Shown in pieces: positions 1 through 6,986 of a stretch of 14,627 nt of DNA. The notes under the pieces are model-generated. The model was given only the letters and a program-made list of their open reading frames with translations. It was not told the origin of the DNA and did not search any database. Location: contig JBKHBQ010000082.1 of the NCBI GenBank assembly GCA_046542305.1, positions 1-14,627 of the forward strand, given 5' to 3'. Positions within the stretch are counted from its first letter, which is position 1. Each line of letters begins with the position of its first letter. Both the position numbers and the translations under genes were made by a program. Origin of the DNA: JBKHBQ01 sp046542305 (GTDB lineage Bacteria; Bacteroidota; Bacteroidia; Bacteroidales; 4484-276).

Positions 1-1992
1 ATGATACACATCCGGGTGAGCCTTTTCGATCTCGTCGAGCAGTACGATGGAGTAGGGCTTGCGCCTCACTTTTTCAGTCAGTTGTCCACCTTCTTCATAT
101 CCTACATATCCGGGAGGCGCACCTACCAGTCGCGATACGCTGAATTTTTCCATGTATTCGCTCATATCGATACGAATCAGCGCATCTTCGGAGTCGAACA
201 GGTAACGTGCAAGCACTTTAGCCAAATGGGTTTTTCCCACACCGGTAGGCCCGAGAAAGATAAAGCTGCCGATGGGCTTGTTCGGATCTTTTAATCCGGC
301 GCGGTTACGGCGGATGGCTTTCACGATCTTTTTAATGGCCTCATCCTGTCCGATCACCGAACCCTGAATTTCGGTTTCCATGTTGATCAGACGGTTTCCT
401 TCGCTTTGCGCAATACGCTTCATGGGAATTCCAGTCATCATGGCTACCACTTCCGCTACATTTTCTTCCGAAACAGTTTCGCGGTTGATACGGGCTTCTT
501 CTTCCCACTTTTTCTTTTCCTGCTCAAGTTCTTCCTGCAGCTTACGCTCGATATCCCTGAACCTGGCAGCTTCTTCGAATTTTTGCCCGCCGATGGCGCG
601 GGTTTTTTCGCCCTTCACCTCTTCAATGCGGTTTTCGAGCTGAATGATGCGTGAAGGCACATGCATATTTGTAATGTGAACCCTCGATCCGGCCTCATCC
701 ATGGCGTCGATTGCCTTGTCGGGAAGGTAGCGGTCGCTGATATATCTGTTGGTGAGTGTAACGCACGACTGAATAGCTTCATCGGTGAAATTCACCAGGT
801 GATGATCCTCATATTTTTCCTTGATGTTATGGAGGATTTCAGTGGTTTCTTCCACGGTAGTGGGATCTACCAGCACCTTTTGAAAACGCCTTTCGAGTGC
901 GCCATCCTTTTCGATATACTGCCGGTATTCGTCGAGCGTGGTGGCTCCGATACATTGAATATCTCCGCGGGCCAGCGCCGGCTTGAACATATTTGAGGCA
1001 TCCAGCGAACCGGAAGCGTTTCCGGCGCCCACGATGGTATGGATCTCATCAATAAATAAAATGATATCCGGATTTTTCTCCAATTCGTTGAGCACGGCTT
1101 TCATCCTTTCCTCGAACTGTCCGCGGTATTTTGTGCCGGCAACCAGCGAAGCCAGGTCGAGGGTGATAATTCGTTTGTTGAATAAAGCACGCGATACCTT
1201 ACGTTCCACGATGCGGATGGCCAGGCCTTCGGCAATGGCTGATTTACCCACGCCGGGTTCACCAATGAGGATCGGATTGTTTTTTTTGCGGCGGCTCAGG
1301 ATCTGTGCAATGCGCTCAAGTTCCTTTTCACGGCCCACAATGGGATCGAGGCGGTTTTCTTCGGCAGCCCGCGTGAGGTCGCGTCCGAAATTATCGAGCA
1401 CAGGGGTTTTCGACTTGGTCTCACCCGGCTTCCTGGCACCTTGCTTGCCCATTCCACGGCCTTCTTCAAATTCATCATCCATTGAGCTTCCGGGAAATTC
1501 GGCACGTGGTGTACTGTCATCCTGGCTTTCGTCGCCCTGCTCGGGGTCGTTGCTGGTCATGATGGCCTGCAGTTCCTCTTTCACACTTTCGTAATCCACG
1601 CCGTATTGCGAAAAGGTACGGGTAACTATGTTGTCCTCATCCTTTAAAATAGCAAGGAGGAGGTGCTCTGTTCCAATTAATTCGCTGTTAAATAATTTTG
1701 CTTCAAGGTATGTAAGTTTCAATGCCCTTTCAGCCTGTTTAATCAGAGGGAGGTTTTCCAGTTTTTTGGTTCCGGGTTTTGCTTCAGTATTGATTGATCT
1801 TTCAATCATCTTTCGATAATCCTGGAGATCGACACCCAAATAGTTCAATATCTGTACAGCAAGACCTTCACCTTCCCTCAGAATGCCCAGGATCAGGTGC
1901 TCAACACCTATATAATCGTTACCAAGTCGCAGGGCTTCTTCCCGGCTGAAGGTAAGGACATCCTTTACGCGTTGTGAGAATTTTGCTTCCAT
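1..1992 (-). CDS. clpC: ATP-dependent Clp protease ATP-binding subunit ClpC (partial, C-terminus off the left edge)
   Basis: Hsp100/AAA+ unfoldase that feeds substrates to the ClpP protease in the cytoplasm. Translating the minus strand from ATG at 1992-1990 gives 664 uninterrupted codons reaching position 1. The order is: double Clp_N repeat (about residues 1-145), an acidic/Gly-rich linker, first AAA+ module with Walker A GEPGVGKS (244-251) and Walker B IILFIDE (310-316), a middle domain with a UVR-like stretch KFEEAARFRD (about 471-480) typical of ClpC rather than ClpA, then a second AAA+ module with Walker A GPTGVGKT (581-588) and Walker B IVLLDE (649-654). The family is usually about 830-860 aa, so roughly 170-190 residues are missing beyond the window. 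The start is chosen because MEAKFSQRVKDVL aligns with the usual ClpC N-terminus; AAAGGAAA lies just upstream. It is divergent from gyrA. No frameshift is seen. Confidence 0.97.
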   Translation of the reverse strand, partial: MEAKFSQRVKDVLTFSREEALRLGNDYIGVEHLILGILREGEGLAVQILNYLGVDLQDYRKMIERSINTEAKPGTKKLENLPLIKQAERALKLTYLEAKLFNSELIGTEHLLLAILKDEDNIVTRTFSQYGVDYESVKEELQAIMTSNDPEQGDESQDDSTPRAEFPGSSMDDEFEEGRGMGKQGARKPGETKSKTPVLDNFGRDLTRAAEENRLDPIVGREKELERIAQILSRRKKNNPILIGEPGVGKSAIAEGLAIRIVERKVSRALFNKRIITLDLASLVAGTKYRGQFEERMKAVLNELEKNPDIILFIDEIHTIVGAGNASGSLDASNMFKPALARGDIQCIGATTLDEYRQYIEKDGALERRFQKVLVDPTTVEETTEILHNIKEKYEDHHLVNFTDEAIQSCVTLTNRYISDRYLPDKAIDAMDEAGSRVHITNMHVPSRIIQLENRIEEVKGEKTRAIGGQKFEEAARFRDIERKLQEELEQEKKKWEEEARINRETVSEENVAEVVAMMTGIPMKRIAQSEGNRLINMETEIQGSVIGQDEAIKKIVKAIRRNRAGLKDPNKPIGSFIFLGPTGVGKTHLAKVLARYLFDSEDALIRIDMSEYMEKFSVSRLVGAPPGYVGYEEGGQLTEKVRRKPYSIVLLDEIEKAHPDVYH

Positions 1993-2164
1993 TATTTTCC
2001 TTTCAAATTATTTTCGGTACTGTTATCAAATAACGTTCCAAAGCCCTGAATCTTTTGCATCCGTCAATAAGAATTGAATTTCAACGAGATAATTGCATCC
2101 TCCTGCAAAACAATCTTTTATCGGGTTCAGGAAATAACAAACGCCAGAATTTGATTGTCAAAGA

Positions 2165-2172
2165 CAAAATTA
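2165..2172 (-). promoter_or_regulatory. Candidate clpC -7 element (TAATTTTG)
   Basis: On the minus strand this reads TAATTTTG, an exact match to the Bacteroidota -7 consensus TAnnTTTG. A TTTG lies upstream at 2201-2198, but the spacer is about 25 nt rather than the usual 19 or so, so the -33 half is poor. Transcription from here would give a leader of about 165 nt before clpC. Tentative. Confidence 0.3.
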
Positions 2173-2213
2173 ATGGCTTTGGCGGGAATAAAAACGGCAA
2201 ACCCCTTATTTTA

Positions 2214-2231
2214 TCAACATCCGCGTGTTGA
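2214..2231. repeat. Dyad TCAACA-N6-TGTTGA upstream of gyrA
   Basis: Perfect 6-bp arms (2214-2219 and 2226-2231) flank a GC-rich centre TCCGCG in otherwise A/T-rich DNA, about 40 bp upstream of the candidate gyrA -7 element. Its size and position would suit an operator for a dimeric regulator. There is no independent evidence, and 6-bp dyads arise by chance. Confidence 0.3.
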
Positions 2232-2272
2232 CAATAATTGACTGAAATAGCAGTTTGTAAGATATTATTTTG

Positions 2273-2280
2273 TACTTTTG
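2273..2280 (+). promoter_or_regulatory. Candidate gyrA -7 element (TACTTTTG)
   Basis: Exact match to TAnnTTTG, 49 nt upstream of the gyrA start codon. The nearest TTTG (2254-2257) is only 15 nt upstream, shorter than the 19-nt spacer seen at the two good promoters in this window. Either the -33 element is weak or the promoter lies elsewhere. Confidence 0.35.
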
Positions 2281-2329
2281 CTAATCATTTTTTTGCATTT
2301 TAATATACTTAAATTGAACTAGTTAGGAG

Positions 2330-4162
2330 ATGGACGAGAATACCACCGGAGGAGAGAGGATTTTTAAAGTAAACATCGAAAACCAAATGAAATCGGCCTA
2401 CATCGATTATTCGATGTCGGTCATTGTGTCACGGGCATTGCCTGATGTTCGTGACGGACTCAAACCCGTTCACCGGCGCATCCTGTACGGAATGCTCGAC
2501 CTGGGCATTCTGTCAAACCGGCCCTATAAAAAATCCGCCAGAATCGTGGGTGAAGTGCTGGGTAAATACCACCCGCACGGCGATACCTCGGTTTATGATG
2601 CCATGGTGCGCATGGCTCAGGTGTGGTCGTTGCGCTATCCTTTGATAGACGGACAGGGAAACTTTGGATCAATCGACAACGACAGCCCGGCGGCTATGCG
2701 TTATACGGAGGCCCGGCTGCGCAAGATGGCCGAGGAAATGCTGGAGGATATCAACAAAGACACCGTTGATTTTCAGTTTAATTTCGACGATTCGCTGAAG
2801 GAACCCACTGTGCTTCCTGCAAAAGTTCCGCAGTTGTTGATCAACGGCACCTCGGGGATTGCCGTAGGTATGGCAACCAATATGGCACCCCACCAACTCG
2901 GTGAGGTGATCGACGGCACGGTGGCCTATATCGACAACAACGACATTACCATCGATGAACTGATGCAGCATATCAAGGCACCTGACTTTCCGACAGGCGG
3001 CGTGATCTATGGTTACGACGGGGTGAGGGAAGCATACGAAACCGGAAGGGGAAGGGTGGTGATGCGTGGCGAAGTAACACTCGAAACCACTTCATCAGGC
3101 AAGGAGCAGATTATTGTTACTTCCGTACCATACCAGGTGAATAAGGCGGAAATGATAAAAAAAACCGCCGATCTCATCGTCGATAAGAAAATTGAAGGAA
3201 TTTCGGATATCCGCGACGAATCCGACAGAAACGGGATTCGCATTGTTTACGACCTGAAGCGGGATGCTGTAACCAACGTTGTGCTGAACAAACTCTACCA
3301 GTTAACGGCGCTGCAAACATCGTTCAGCGTGAACAACATCGCGCTGGTAAACGGCCGTCCGGTTCAATTGAACCTGAAAGACATTATCCGTCATTTTGTG
3401 GATCACCGGCACAAAGTGGTGGTTCGCAGAACCGAATACGAACTGCGTGAAGCCGAAAAACGCGCCCATATCCTCGTGGGTTTGCTCATTGCACTCGACC
3501 ATCTCGATGAGGTGATCAGCCTGATCAGAAATTCACAAACTCCTGACGAAGCAAGATCGGGACTAATATCCAGTTTTGAACTGACAGAAGTGCAGGCCAG
3601 CGCCATTCTCGAAATGCGGCTGCAACGCCTTACCGGACTCGAGAGGGAAAAGATCAAAAAGGATTATGAGGAACTGATGAAAAAGATCGAGCATTACAGG
3701 GAGATCCTCGCCAACGAGTGGATGCGCATGGACATCATCAAAAAAGAATTGCTCGAGATCAAGGAAAAATACAACGACGAACGACGTTCTACCATCGAAT
3801 ATGCTGCCAGCGATTTCAGGATCGAAGATACCATTCCTGACGAGGATGTGGTGGTAACAATCTCGCACATGGGTTACATTAAGCGTACGCCGCTAACCGA
3901 GTACCGCGTGCAGGCCCGGGGTGGGAGGGGAGCACGCGGAACCACGATGCGTGATGCGGACTTTCTTGAAAACATTTATGTGGCTTCCAACCACAACTAC
4001 ATGCTGTTCTTTACCGAAAAAGGAAAATGCTACTGGCTCCGGGTGTTCGAAATCCCCGAAGGCAGCCGCGCTTCAAAGGGAAGAGCCATCCAAAACCTGA
4101 TAAATATCGAACCTGATGATAAGGTACGTGCCTTTATTAATACCAAAGACCTGAAAGATTAA
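2330..4162 (+). CDS. gyrA: DNA gyrase subunit A, N-terminal 610 residues (ends at an in-frame TAA)
   Basis: Type II topoisomerase breakage-reunion subunit, which forms the A2B2 complex with GyrB and introduces negative supercoils. The winged-helix/tower domain is complete: quinolone-determining region HPHGDTSVYD (81-90), catalytic Arg124-Tyr125 in AAMRYTEARL, then tower and coiled-coil to about residue 500. The C-terminal beta-pinwheel starts near 504 and carries a GyrA-box-like QARGGRG (528-534). Translation stops at TAA 4160-4162, after ...NTKDLKD, between the first and second pinwheel blades. The same frame continues as EYINEHFIV then MATRKG..., exactly as in uninterrupted Bacteroidota GyrA, where an acidic residue (Glu, GAA) is expected at the stop. 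GyrA is normally about 840 aa, and the two pieces plus linker total 839 codons before the final stop. ATG 2330 sits just after TTAGGAG. Thr86 occupies the E. coli Ser83 position. Confidence 0.95.
   Translation: MDENTTGGERIFKVNIENQMKSAYIDYSMSVIVSRALPDVRDGLKPVHRRILYGMLDLGILSNRPYKKSARIVGEVLGKYHPHGDTSVYDAMVRMAQVWSLRYPLIDGQGNFGSIDNDSPAAMRYTEARLRKMAEEMLEDINKDTVDFQFNFDDSLKEPTVLPAKVPQLLINGTSGIAVGMATNMAPHQLGEVIDGTVAYIDNNDITIDELMQHIKAPDFPTGGVIYGYDGVREAYETGRGRVVMRGEVTLETTSSGKEQIIVTSVPYQVNKAEMIKKTADLIVDKKIEGISDIRDESDRNGIRIVYDLKRDAVTNVVLNKLYQLTALQTSFSVNNIALVNGRPVQLNLKDIIRHFVDHRHKVVVRRTEYELREAEKRAHILVGLLIALDHLDEVISLIRNSQTPDEARSGLISSFELTEVQASAILEMRLQRLTGLEREKIKKDYEELMKKIEHYREILANEWMRMDIIKKELLEIKEKYNDERRSTIEYAASDFRIEDTIPDEDVVVTISHMGYIKRTPLTEYRVQARGGRGARGTTMRDADFLENIYVASNHNYMLFFTEKGKCYWLRVFEIPEGSRASKGRAIQNLINIEPDDKVRAFINTKDLKD
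4160..4162 (+). other. gyrA: In-frame nonsense codon (TAA) inside gyrA, codon 611
   Basis: The frame opened at 2330 meets TAA here and resumes at once with codons for EYINEHFIVMATRKG, the conserved GyrA continuation. The two parts differ by an exact multiple of three (4190 minus 2330 is 620 codons), so this is one substitution and not an indel. A G-to-T change of GAA (Glu) is the simplest origin. TAA is not reassigned: it ends this same gene at 4847-4849 and the TPR gene at 6119-6121. Confidence 0.93.
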
Positions 4163-4189
4163 GAATACATCAATGAACACTTCATCGTA

Positions 4190-4849
4190 ATGGCTACACG
4201 TAAAGGTATTATCAAAAAAACTGCACTGAAAGCCTATTCGCGTCCCCGCCAGAACGGCATCAATGCCATCACCATCAGGGAAGAGGATATGCTGCTGGAA
4301 GCCAGGCTTACCAACGGCAAAAACGAAATCATTATCGCGCTGAAATCGGGCAGGGCTATCCGTTTCAACGAACAGGCCGTCAGATCCATGGGAAGAAATG
4401 CCTCTGGTGTTCGCGGCATTACGCTCGCCTCAGACGATGATGTGGTGGTGGGAATGGTTTGCCTTGATAATCCGGAATACGATATCCTGGTAGTATCTGA
4501 AAATGGATACGGAAAGCGCTCCAAACTTGAGGATTACCGGGTGACCAATCGTGGCGGAAAAGGTGTGAAAACCCTCAACGTCACCGACAAAACCGGTAAG
4601 CTGATCGCCATTAAAAATGTTACTGACAACAACGACCTGATGATCATCAACAAAAGCGGACTGACCATCAGAATGGCGGTATCGGAACTGCGGGTACAAG
4701 GCAGGGCCACCCAGGGTGTAAGACTGATCAACCTGCGCGAAGGCGACCAGATTGCCGCAGTGGCAAAGGTAGATATCGAAAACGGTACCAATCAGGCTGT
4801 TGAACCGGATGTACCCGAAGCGGAAACCGGGCAGGAAAATTCGGAATAA
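4190..4849 (+). CDS. gyrA: DNA gyrase subunit A, C-terminal beta-pinwheel fragment (219 aa)
   Basis: Second part of the split gyrA, in the same frame as 2330-4162. It encodes pinwheel blades two onward, which wrap DNA and give gyrase its supercoiling direction. Blade motifs visible: YSRPRQNGINAI (about residues 16-27), RSMGRNASGVRGITL (65-79), YRVTNRGGKGVKTLNV with a second GyrA-box-like stretch (117-131), and LRVQGRATQGVRLINL (167-182). The end is an acidic tail (VEPDVPEAETGQENSE), as is common in GyrA. ATG 4190 is a native internal Met codon (FIVMATRKG) with no Shine-Dalgarno, but it overlaps the stop of a 5-codon out-of-frame ORF (4173-4190) as TAATG, so re-initiation is conceivable. Whether a separate polypeptide is made cannot be told from sequence. 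If it is not, the cell would have a gyrase lacking most of its wrapping domain, unless the stop is an error or is read through. Confidence 0.85.
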   Translation: MATRKGIIKKTALKAYSRPRQNGINAITIREEDMLLEARLTNGKNEIIIALKSGRAIRFNEQAVRSMGRNASGVRGITLASDDDVVVGMVCLDNPEYDILVVSENGYGKRSKLEDYRVTNRGGKGVKTLNVTDKTGKLIAIKNVTDNNDLMIINKSGLTIRMAVSELRVQGRATQGVRLINLREGDQIAAVAKVDIENGTNQAVEPDVPEAETGQENSE

Positions 4850-4857
4850 GATGATGC

Positions 4858-4887
4858 TTGCAAAGCTTCAGCCTTTTCGTACATTTG
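4858..4887 (+). promoter_or_regulatory. Bacteroidota-type promoter for the TPR gene
   Basis: TTG (4858-4860), a 19-nt spacer, then TACATTTG (4880-4887), an exact TAnnTTTG match. The start of transcription would fall near 4893-4897, giving a leader of about 70 nt. It lies just after the gyrA stop, so the downstream gene can be expressed independently of gyrA. It also argues against the upstream in-frame ATG at 4907 as the start. Confidence 0.7.
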
Positions 4888-4963
4888 CAGCCGCAAAACA
4901 TTTTTAATGTTTGGTACGGGAATTGTAATTCAGAAAACATTCAAAATAAATTATCGACAAACT

Positions 4964-6121
4964 ATGAAAAAATTTGCAGCATTAATTTTGATTCTTACCA
5001 TGGTTCTGGGCCTTAATGCCCAAAATTCAAAAAGAACTTCCGCATTTAATTACCTGCGGTATGGTAAGCTGGATAAAGCCAAGGAGGCCATTGATGCGGC
5101 TACCGAACATCCTAAAACCAAGGATGAAGCCAAAACCTGGTTCTATCGTGGAAACGTTTATCTGGCTATTCAACTCACCGAGGAGGAAGAATTTAAAAAC
5201 CTGGCGGAAAACCCGCTGAACGAAGCATACCAGGCCTATAAAAAAGCCCAGGAACTAGATGACAAAGGAGAATTAACACAGGAAATCAGCGACCGCATTC
5301 TTGTGTGTGCCGAACAATACTACAACAGTGGCGTAGCTGCCTACAACGAAAAGGATTACGACGAATCTGTAGATAACTTTATGAAGGCGGCAAAGATAAA
5401 TGAAGATCTGGGAGCTACCGATACCCTTTCATATTTCTATGCCGCACAAAGTGCCTACTTTGCAGATAATTTCGATCAATCCAAAGAATTATTCGGAAAG
5501 CTGATGGACATCGGATTCGAAGACGTGAGTGTGTACAGGATCCTTGCCGATGTTCACAAATCACAGGGTGATACAGCACAGGCGCTCGAAGTGATCAAAG
5601 ATGGACGTAAGGATTATCCTGATGATTATAACCTGATGATCGACGAGGTGAATATCTATATTGCCACAGATCGTAAAGAAGAAGCCGTGGAATTACTGGA
5701 ACTCGCCATACAGAAGGAAACCAATGATCCGCTGATTTTCTTTAACGCCGGCGTAATTTATTCCGATCTCGATCGCCTCGATAAAGCTGTAAAAGCTTAT
5801 GACAAAGCCATCGAACTTCAACCTGATTATTTCGATCCCTATTATAATATGGGGGCGCTTTATGTAAATCAGGCCAGCGAAATTCTTGCAGCCGCCGATA
5901 CCCTTAATCCGATGGATAGAAAGGAGGCGCAGATGTATGAGGAGATGAAAAAAGAAGCCGATGAAGTTCTTGAAAAATCACTGCCGTATATCGAGAAAGC
6001 CGACGAACTCCAGCCCGGTGATCCTGGTACGCTCAGAACCCTGCGTGACATTTACGTTCGCCTTAATATGATGGATAAAGTAAAAGAGGTGAATGAAAAA
6101 CTCAATGAACTGAAAGAATAA
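4964..6121 (+). CDS. Secreted tetratricopeptide-repeat protein
   Basis: A 385-aa protein with a clear signal peptide: MKK, hydrophobic core FAALILILTMVLGL, likely cleavage after LNA near residue 19. The rest is helical TPR-type repeats. Recognisable units include about 117-150 (AEQYYNSGVAAYNEKDYDES), 157-186, 190-220 and, best, LIFFNAGVIYSDLDRLDKAV with KAYDKAIELQPDYFDPYYNM at about 254-295, plus a last unit near 335-375. It probably acts as a periplasmic protein-interaction scaffold; no enzyme motif is present. ATG 4964 is preferred over in-frame ATG 4907 because only the shorter form starts with a signal peptide and the promoter lies at 4858-4887. A TPR gene just downstream of gyrA, with clpC divergent, is an arrangement I recall from Bacteroidales, but I could not check it. 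Function unknown. Confidence 0.88.
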   Translation: MKKFAALILILTMVLGLNAQNSKRTSAFNYLRYGKLDKAKEAIDAATEHPKTKDEAKTWFYRGNVYLAIQLTEEEEFKNLAENPLNEAYQAYKKAQELDDKGELTQEISDRILVCAEQYYNSGVAAYNEKDYDESVDNFMKAAKINEDLGATDTLSYFYAAQSAYFADNFDQSKELFGKLMDIGFEDVSVYRILADVHKSQGDTAQALEVIKDGRKDYPDDYNLMIDEVNIYIATDRKEEAVELLELAIQKETNDPLIFFNAGVIYSDLDRLDKAVKAYDKAIELQPDYFDPYYNMGALYVNQASEILAAADTLNPMDRKEAQMYEEMKKEADEVLEKSLPYIEKADELQPGDPGTLRTLRDIYVRLNMMDKVKEVNEKLNELKE

Positions 6122-6141
6122 ATTTAGTAGCATAAAAAGAA

Positions 6142-6176
6142 AAGGGGAGCGGTTACGGCCGTTCCCCTTCACTTTT
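6142..6176. terminator. Bidirectional Rho-independent terminator
   Basis: An 11-bp stem (6142-6152 with 6159-6169, one G-T pair) and 6-nt loop follow the TPR stop by about 20 nt. CACTTTT follows on the plus strand; on the minus strand the hairpin is followed by TTCTTTTTATG. It lies between two convergent genes and fits a terminator for both the TPR gene and the minus-strand response-regulator operon. Confidence 0.8.
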
Positions 6177-6230
6177 AAATTATCAATTTAACATAAGATT
6201 AATTATCGGACATAGAATACCTTTCTAAGA

Positions 6231-6986
6231 TTATTTGTCAAGCCAGTCTTTAAATCCAGAAACCCTGTCGCGTGATACAATTACTTCATGATCGGCCAGG
6301 CCTTCGATTTCAAGTTTCAGCCGGCTGTTGGACCATGCATAAATTTCGGAACAGGCTTGCAGCGACACAATATATTTCCGGCTGATGCGAAAAAAGTTTG
6401 CAGGGTCAAGCATCGTTTCCATTTGATCGAGCGTGTAGTCCGCGGCATAATTCCGGTTGTCGTTCGTAAGGATAAATGTACCTTTGTCCATGCTGTAAAT
6501 GGCACGGATATTTTCGGTGCTGACGGATTTAATCCGGTCGCCGACCCTGATCATGAAACGGTTTTTGTACTTTGTTCCAGCCGGAGCATAACCCCCGATC
6601 ATTTGCATGATCTTATCCAGTTCGGGTTTCATGCTGAATTTTTCCAGTTTTTTTATGGCCTGCCGAAGCCGTTTCTCCTGAATGGGTTTTAGCAGGTAAT
6701 CGATGCCGTTGGTATTAAAAGCCTCAATGGCATATTGATCATACGCGGTGGTAAAGATCACTGGACAAGAAACGTCAGATTTATTAAATATTTCAAAGCT
6801 CAGACCATCGGAAAGCTGAATATCGGCAAATATTAAATCGATTTCAGGTTCGTAAGCCAGATAAGCCACGGTTTCGCGTATCGAATCGTAACTGCCAAGA
6901 ATTTCGGTTTCAGGTGCAATACCTTTAATTAATTGCTGCAACCTGCGGGCTGCCCTGGGTTCGTCTTCGATGATCAGGATCTTCAT
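6231..6986 (-). CDS. LytTR-family two-component response regulator
   Basis: A 251-aa cytoplasmic regulator. The receiver domain (1-115) has acidic pocket E7-D8, phospho-acceptor Asp55 in IFADIQLSDG, Thr79/Thr80 in VIFTTAYDQYAIEAF and Lys100-Pro101 in DYLLKPIQ. After a linker, a LytTR DNA-binding domain fills about 145-250 (NRFMIRVGDRIKSV, NIRAIYSMDKGTFI, FFRISRKYIVSL, VIVSRDRVSGFKDWL). Phosphorylation by the cognate kinase is expected to drive dimerisation and promoter binding. Its ATG overlaps the kinase stop as ATGA (4 nt), so translation is coupled. It is the last gene of the inferred operon; the likely target is its own TonB-receptor operon, which is inference. All key residues are present. 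Confidence 0.95.
   Translation of the reverse strand: MKILIIEDEPRAARRLQQLIKGIAPETEILGSYDSIRETVAYLAYEPEIDLIFADIQLSDGLSFEIFNKSDVSCPVIFTTAYDQYAIEAFNTNGIDYLLKPIQEKRLRQAIKKLEKFSMKPELDKIMQMIGGYAPAGTKYKNRFMIRVGDRIKSVSTENIRAIYSMDKGTFILTNDNRNYAADYTLDQMETMLDPANFFRISRKYIVSLQACSEIYAWSNSRLKLEIEGLADHEVIVSRDRVSGFKDWLDK

Larger units (their letters stand above)
1993..2329. other. Divergent intergenic region between clpC and gyrA
   Basis: This 337-bp A/T-rich stretch carries the 5' control regions of two divergent housekeeping genes. Visible in it are a TAATTTTG element on the minus strand (2172-2165), a TACTTTTG element on the plus strand (2273-2280), and an 18-bp dyad TCAACA-N6-TGTTGA (2214-2231) between them. 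I see no coding region of normal size and no RNA gene. Confidence 0.7.

Noticed and set aside
983..1594. 203-aa open frame on the plus strand opposite clpC
   Set aside because: Ser/Arg-rich shadow of the conserved clpC coding strand; no family resemblance and no start context.
2081..2098. Minus-strand AGGAGG followed directly by ATG and a 5-codon frame in the clpC leader
   Set aside because: The ATG abuts the AGGAGG with no spacing, Bacteroidota rarely rely on such motifs, and it is far from clpC; probably chance.
4160..4162. TAA reassigned to an amino acid in this organism
   Set aside because: TAA terminates gyrA itself at 4847-4849, the TPR gene at 6119-6121 and several minus-strand genes at the expected family ends.
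4907..4963. Upstream in-frame ATG (4907) as the TPR protein start
   Set aside because: It adds 19 residues before a normal signal peptide and lies only about 10-14 nt after the predicted transcription start.
6288..6692. 134-aa plus-strand frame opposite the response regulator
   Set aside because: Shadow of the conserved LytTR and receiver coding sequence.
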